From Ruminococcaceae bacterium UBA5397 (GTDB lineage Bacteria; Bacillota; Clostridia; Oscillospirales; Acutalibacteraceae), in contig DHOF01000091.1 in assembly GCA_002411615.1 (NCBI GenBank), positions 1 through 8,875 on the forward strand: a stretch of 8,875 bases of DNA, read 5' to 3'. Positions 6,942 to 8,875 of the stretch are shown here, piece after piece. The notes under the pieces were generated by a model. That model was not told the DNA's origin. It saw only the letters and a list, made by a program, of their open reading frames with translations, and ran no database searches. Numbering within the stretch: position 1 is the first letter of the stretch; every line of letters starts with the position of its first letter. Made by a program: the position numbers and the translations under genes.

Positions 6942-7022
6942 TTAAAAAGTCAATCGAGCTAAAATGGTCGTCCATAAAGGAACGTCATCGTCATTTTGGG
7001 CGCTTCGGTCATAGATGTCCAC
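6942..7022 (-). CDS. Putative mgtE leader peptide 1 (26 aa, contains NDDDVP)
   Basis: A GTG at 7022-7020 follows the strong AGGAGG at 7036-7031 with 8-nt spacing. It opens a 26-codon frame ending at TAA 6944-6942. The peptide begins MDIYDRSAQNDDDVP and ends ARLTF. The Asn-Asp-Asp-Asp-Val-Pro stretch at residues 10-15 is the notable feature: runs of acidic residues near proline are known to destabilise translating ribosomes, especially at low Mg2+, and the enterobacterial leader peptide MgtL uses this to control mgtA. The last codons can pair with the ribosome binding site of the next short frame. It lies between the mgtE promoter and mgtE, as expected of a sensor peptide. A competing ATG at 7012 in another frame is 18 nt from the ribosome binding site and is less likely. 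Expression is inferred, not shown. Confidence 0.55.
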   Translation of the reverse strand: MDIYDRSAQNDDDVPLWTTILARLTF

Positions 7023-7074
7023 TTGGTGCTCCTCCTTTTTTAAAATTTTTTCGAATCTCTACATGAACATATTT

Positions 7075-7104
7075 ATTATAACATATAGTCTTTTAAAATG
7101 TATA
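7075..7104 (-). promoter_or_regulatory. mgtE promoter (extended -10)
   Basis: On the minus strand a perfect TATAAT (7080-7075) is preceded by TG one base upstream (7083-7082), forming an extended -10 element. TATACA (7104-7099), matching the -35 consensus in 4 of 6 positions, lies 18 bp upstream. Transcription should start near 7068, giving the long leader described above. Confidence 0.7.
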
Positions 7105-7150
7105 CAAAATTTAAAAAAAGCGCAGTTCCTAAAAGCAGAATTTTCAAAAG

Positions 7151-7183
7151 TTGATTTCTTTCTGAAGACGGCTGTGCTATAAT
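7151..7183 (+). promoter_or_regulatory. aspS promoter (extended -10)
   Basis: TGCTATAAT at 7175-7183 is an exact extended -10 element (TG, one base, TATAAT). A -35-like TTGATT at 7151-7156 is 21 bp away, too far to be optimal; TTTCTT at 7155-7160 has 17-bp spacing but a poor match, so the extended -10 probably does most of the work. The leader to the aspS ATG would be only about 55-60 nt, with no room for a T-box. Confidence 0.65.
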
Positions 7184-7247
7184 AAAAAATGATTTAGAAA
7201 TGCAGGACTTTTAAAAAAAGACCTGAAATCTTGGAGGTTTATGAACC

Positions 7248-8875
7248 ATGGCAGAATTTATGACAGGCTTAAAACGAAGCTGTTACTGCGGTGAAGTGCG
7301 CCTGAGTGATGTTGGAAAAAAAATTACGGTTTGCGGCTGGTGCCAGCGTCAGCGTGATCTGGGACAACTGATTTTTATTGACTTAAGAGATCGCACCGGT
7401 ATTTTGCAGCTGGCTTTTGATGAGAGCTGTGACCGGGATGTATTCGAAAAAGCATTTTCTGTGCGTGCAGAATATGTATTGGCGGCAGTTGGTGTTGTAC
7501 GGGAACGGACCAGCAAGAATAAAGAGATTCCCACCGGCGATGTGGAATTGGAAGTGCAGGAGCTGCGTATCTTTTCAAAGAGTGAAACGCCGCCTTTTGC
7601 AATTGAAGAAAATTCCAATGTAAAAGAAGATACTCGCCTCAAATATCGTTATTTGGATCTGCGCCGTCCGGATATGCAGAAGAAAATTATCGGCCGTCAT
7701 CGGATTGTTAAGGTTGCACACGATTATTATGATGAAAACGGCTTTGTTGAAATTGAAACGCCGGACCTCATTAAATCTACACCGGAAGGTGCAAGAGATT
7801 ATCTCGTTCCTTCCCGGATGTTCCCCGGCAATTTCTTTGCGCTGCCGCAGAGCCCGCAGCTTTATAAACAGCTTTTGATGCTTTCTGGGTTTGACCGCTA
7901 TATGCAGATTGCCCGCTGTTTCCGCGATGAAGATCTGCGTGCAGACCGTCAGCCGGAATTTACGCAGATTGACTTTGAGATGAGCTTTGTCAATCAGGAA
8001 GATGTCATGGGGATTGCGGAAGGCTTTATCGAGAAAGTTTACCGCGAGATTCTTGGAATTAAAATCCCGTTGCCGCTGCGCAGAATGACGTGGCAGGAAG
8101 GGATGGAGCGCTTTGGCTCCGATAAGCCGGATCTGCGTTTTGAAATGGAACTAACCGATGTGAGTGAGTGCCTGAAAGATACGGAATTTAAAGTATTCTC
8201 CGGCGCGCTAAAGACCGGAAGCGTCCGTGGAATCAATCTGAAGGGACAGGCTCAGGCACTTTCGCGCAAAGAAATCGATAAATTGGGTGAATGGGTAAAG
8301 TCTTATGGAGCAAAGGGCCTTGCATGGACTCGCCTTGCAGAAAAAGAGACGAGCAGCTTTGAGAAGTTTTTGAAGCCGGAAGAAGTCGAAGCGATGCGCA
8401 AAAAGATGAACGCGCAGCCCGGAGATGTATTGTTCTTTGTTGCCGACCCGAAAAATAAAGTGGTCTTTGATACACTGGGTGCTCTGCGCTGTGAACTTGC
8501 GCGCAGATTTAACCTGATCGATGACAGCAAGCCATGCCTTTTGTGGATTACTGATTTTCCGCTCTTCGAGTACAGCGAAGAAGAGGGAAGATTTATGGCA
8601 ATGCACCATCCGTTTACGATGCCGAATCCCGCGGATCTTGACCGACTCGAAAGTGATCCCGGTTCGGTGCGTGCATTAGCTTATGATATGGTTTTGAACG
8701 GCAATGAAGTCGGCGGCGGTTCCATCAGAATCAATGATTCCGAACTGCAGCGCCGCATGTTTAAAGCACTTGGATTCACACCGGAAGAAGCACAGCACCG
8801 GTTTGGATTTTTAATTGATGCGTTCCGCTATGGAGCACCGCCGCACGGTGGTATGGCCTTTGGGCTTGACCGCCT
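7248..8875 (+). CDS. aspS: Aspartyl-tRNA synthetase (3' end missing)
   Basis: The first 542 codons are present; bacterial AspRS is usually about 590 residues, so some 50 C-terminal residues lie beyond the window. It is a class II synthetase that charges tRNA-Asp in the cytoplasm. The N-terminal OB-fold anticodon-binding domain shows GWCQRQRDLGQLIFIDLRDR. The catalytic core has QSPQLYKQLLM (from about 201), motif 2 FRDEDLRADRQPEFTQIDFE (225-244) and motif 3 GGMAFGLDR ending at Arg 542. Between them lies the bacterial GAD insertion (about 300-425). The RDLG in the OB fold, rather than RDHG, resembles the discriminating, tRNA-Asp-specific type; this is inference. The ATG at 7248 is 10 nt after GGAGG (7233-7237). 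The closer ATG at 7241 is out of frame. Confidence 0.98.
   Translation, partial: MAEFMTGLKRSCYCGEVRLSDVGKKITVCGWCQRQRDLGQLIFIDLRDRTGILQLAFDESCDRDVFEKAFSVRAEYVLAAVGVVRERTSKNKEIPTGDVELEVQELRIFSKSETPPFAIEENSNVKEDTRLKYRYLDLRRPDMQKKIIGRHRIVKVAHDYYDENGFVEIETPDLIKSTPEGARDYLVPSRMFPGNFFALPQSPQLYKQLLMLSGFDRYMQIARCFRDEDLRADRQPEFTQIDFEMSFVNQEDVMGIAEGFIEKVYREILGIKIPLPLRRMTWQEGMERFGSDKPDLRFEMELTDVSECLKDTEFKVFSGALKTGSVRGINLKGQAQALSRKEIDKLGEWVKSYGAKGLAWTRLAEKETSSFEKFLKPEEVEAMRKKMNAQPGDVLFFVADPKNKVVFDTLGALRCELARRFNLIDDSKPCLLWITDFPLFEYSEEEGRFMAMHHPFTMPNPADLDRLESDPGSVRALAYDMVLNGNEVGGGSIRINDSELQRRMFKALGFTPEEAQHRFGFLIDAFRYGAPPHGGMAFGLDR

Larger units (their letters stand above)
6797..7068 (-). promoter_or_regulatory. 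mgtE 5' leader with two short reading frames and an intrinsic terminator (putative attenuator)
   Basis: No ordinary gene occupies this ~270-nt stretch. In transcription order it carries a strong ribosome binding site and 26-codon frame (7022-6942), a second ribosome binding site and six-codon frame (6899-6879), a terminator overlapping that frame (6897-6852), and the mgtE ribosome binding site. Pairings visible by eye are: CACCAA (7028-7023) with TTGGTG (6928-6923), extendable to 9 bp; CGATGA (6990-6985) with TCATCG (6937-6932); AAAATG (6997-6992) with CATTTT (6966-6961); and the end of frame 1 with the second ribosome binding site. The third crosses the second, so these are alternative folds. 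The conserved M-box core is not recognisable. I infer a translation-dependent attenuator; this is untested. Confidence 0.6.

Noticed and set aside
6961..7012. Alternative short frame from an ATG at 7012-7010 (starts MTEAPKMTM, 17 codons)
   Set aside because: It overlaps leader frame 1 in another frame, but its ATG lies 18 nt after the ribosome binding site, too far for normal initiation. The GTG at 7022 has ideal spacing.
6797..7068. M-box (ykoK) Mg2+ riboswitch upstream of mgtE
   Set aside because: This is the expected element for a Firmicute mgtE, but the conserved core (the GGTGAGGCTCCT-like segment and its partners) is not recognisable in the minus strand. A covariance-model search would settle it; a significant M-box hit would overturn the attenuator idea.
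7059..7070. Minimal frame ATG-TTC-ATG-TAG at the start of the mgtE leader
   Set aside because: No ribosome binding site, and it lies almost at the predicted transcription start; most likely chance.
7184..7247. T-box leader upstream of aspS
   Set aside because: Only about 55-60 nt separate the promoter from the start codon, and no T-box sequence or specifier-loop stem is visible; the weak AGGACTTTT/AAAAGACCT pairing at 7204-7224 is not enough.

Overview
The window looks like chromosomal DNA of a low-to-mid GC Firmicute, most likely a clostridial (Oscillospiraceae/Ruminococcaceae-like) genome. This is inferred from strong AGGAGG-type ribosome binding sites, TATAAT-type promoters, U-tailed terminators and the style of the proteins. 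It reads as ordinary core-genome DNA: I see no transposase, phage gene, CRISPR array, tRNA or rRNA.

Layout, left to right. Positions 1-180 hold the 5' end of an unrecognised gene on the minus strand, with its own sigma-A-like promoter. Divergent from it is a three-gene plus-strand operon: a stand-alone Smr-domain protein (365-613), an ABC ATPase of the MacB/LolD/FtsE type (626-1327), and a very large FtsX-like permease with a ~350-residue extracytoplasmic coiled coil (1329-4823). A hairpin terminator follows. Next is a small helical protein of unknown function (4940-5374), which converges on mgtE; the two share a 15-bp bidirectional terminator (5383-5415). mgtE (minus, 5438-6796) encodes a CBS-domain Mg2+ channel/transporter. 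Divergent from it is aspS (7248 to the window end, truncated), aspartyl-tRNA synthetase.

The most interesting part is the ~270-nt mgtE leader on the minus strand (about 7068 down to 6797). I do not see the M-box Mg2+ riboswitch expected in front of a Firmicute mgtE. Instead there is an extended -10 promoter, a strong Shine-Dalgarno and a 26-codon reading frame containing Asn-Asp-Asp-Asp-Val-Pro. A second strong Shine-Dalgarno precedes a six-codon frame (MAVRNF) lying inside the 5' arm of an intrinsic terminator, and after that comes the mgtE ribosome binding site, which can itself be masked by pairing. The end of the first frame is complementary to the ribosome binding site of the second. An acidic run followed by proline resembles sequences known to destabilise the translating ribosome when Mg2+ is low, the principle used by the enterobacterial MgtL leader peptide of mgtA. 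I therefore propose a leader-peptide attenuator controlling mgtE. The architecture is read directly from the sequence; the Mg2+ response and its direction are inference.
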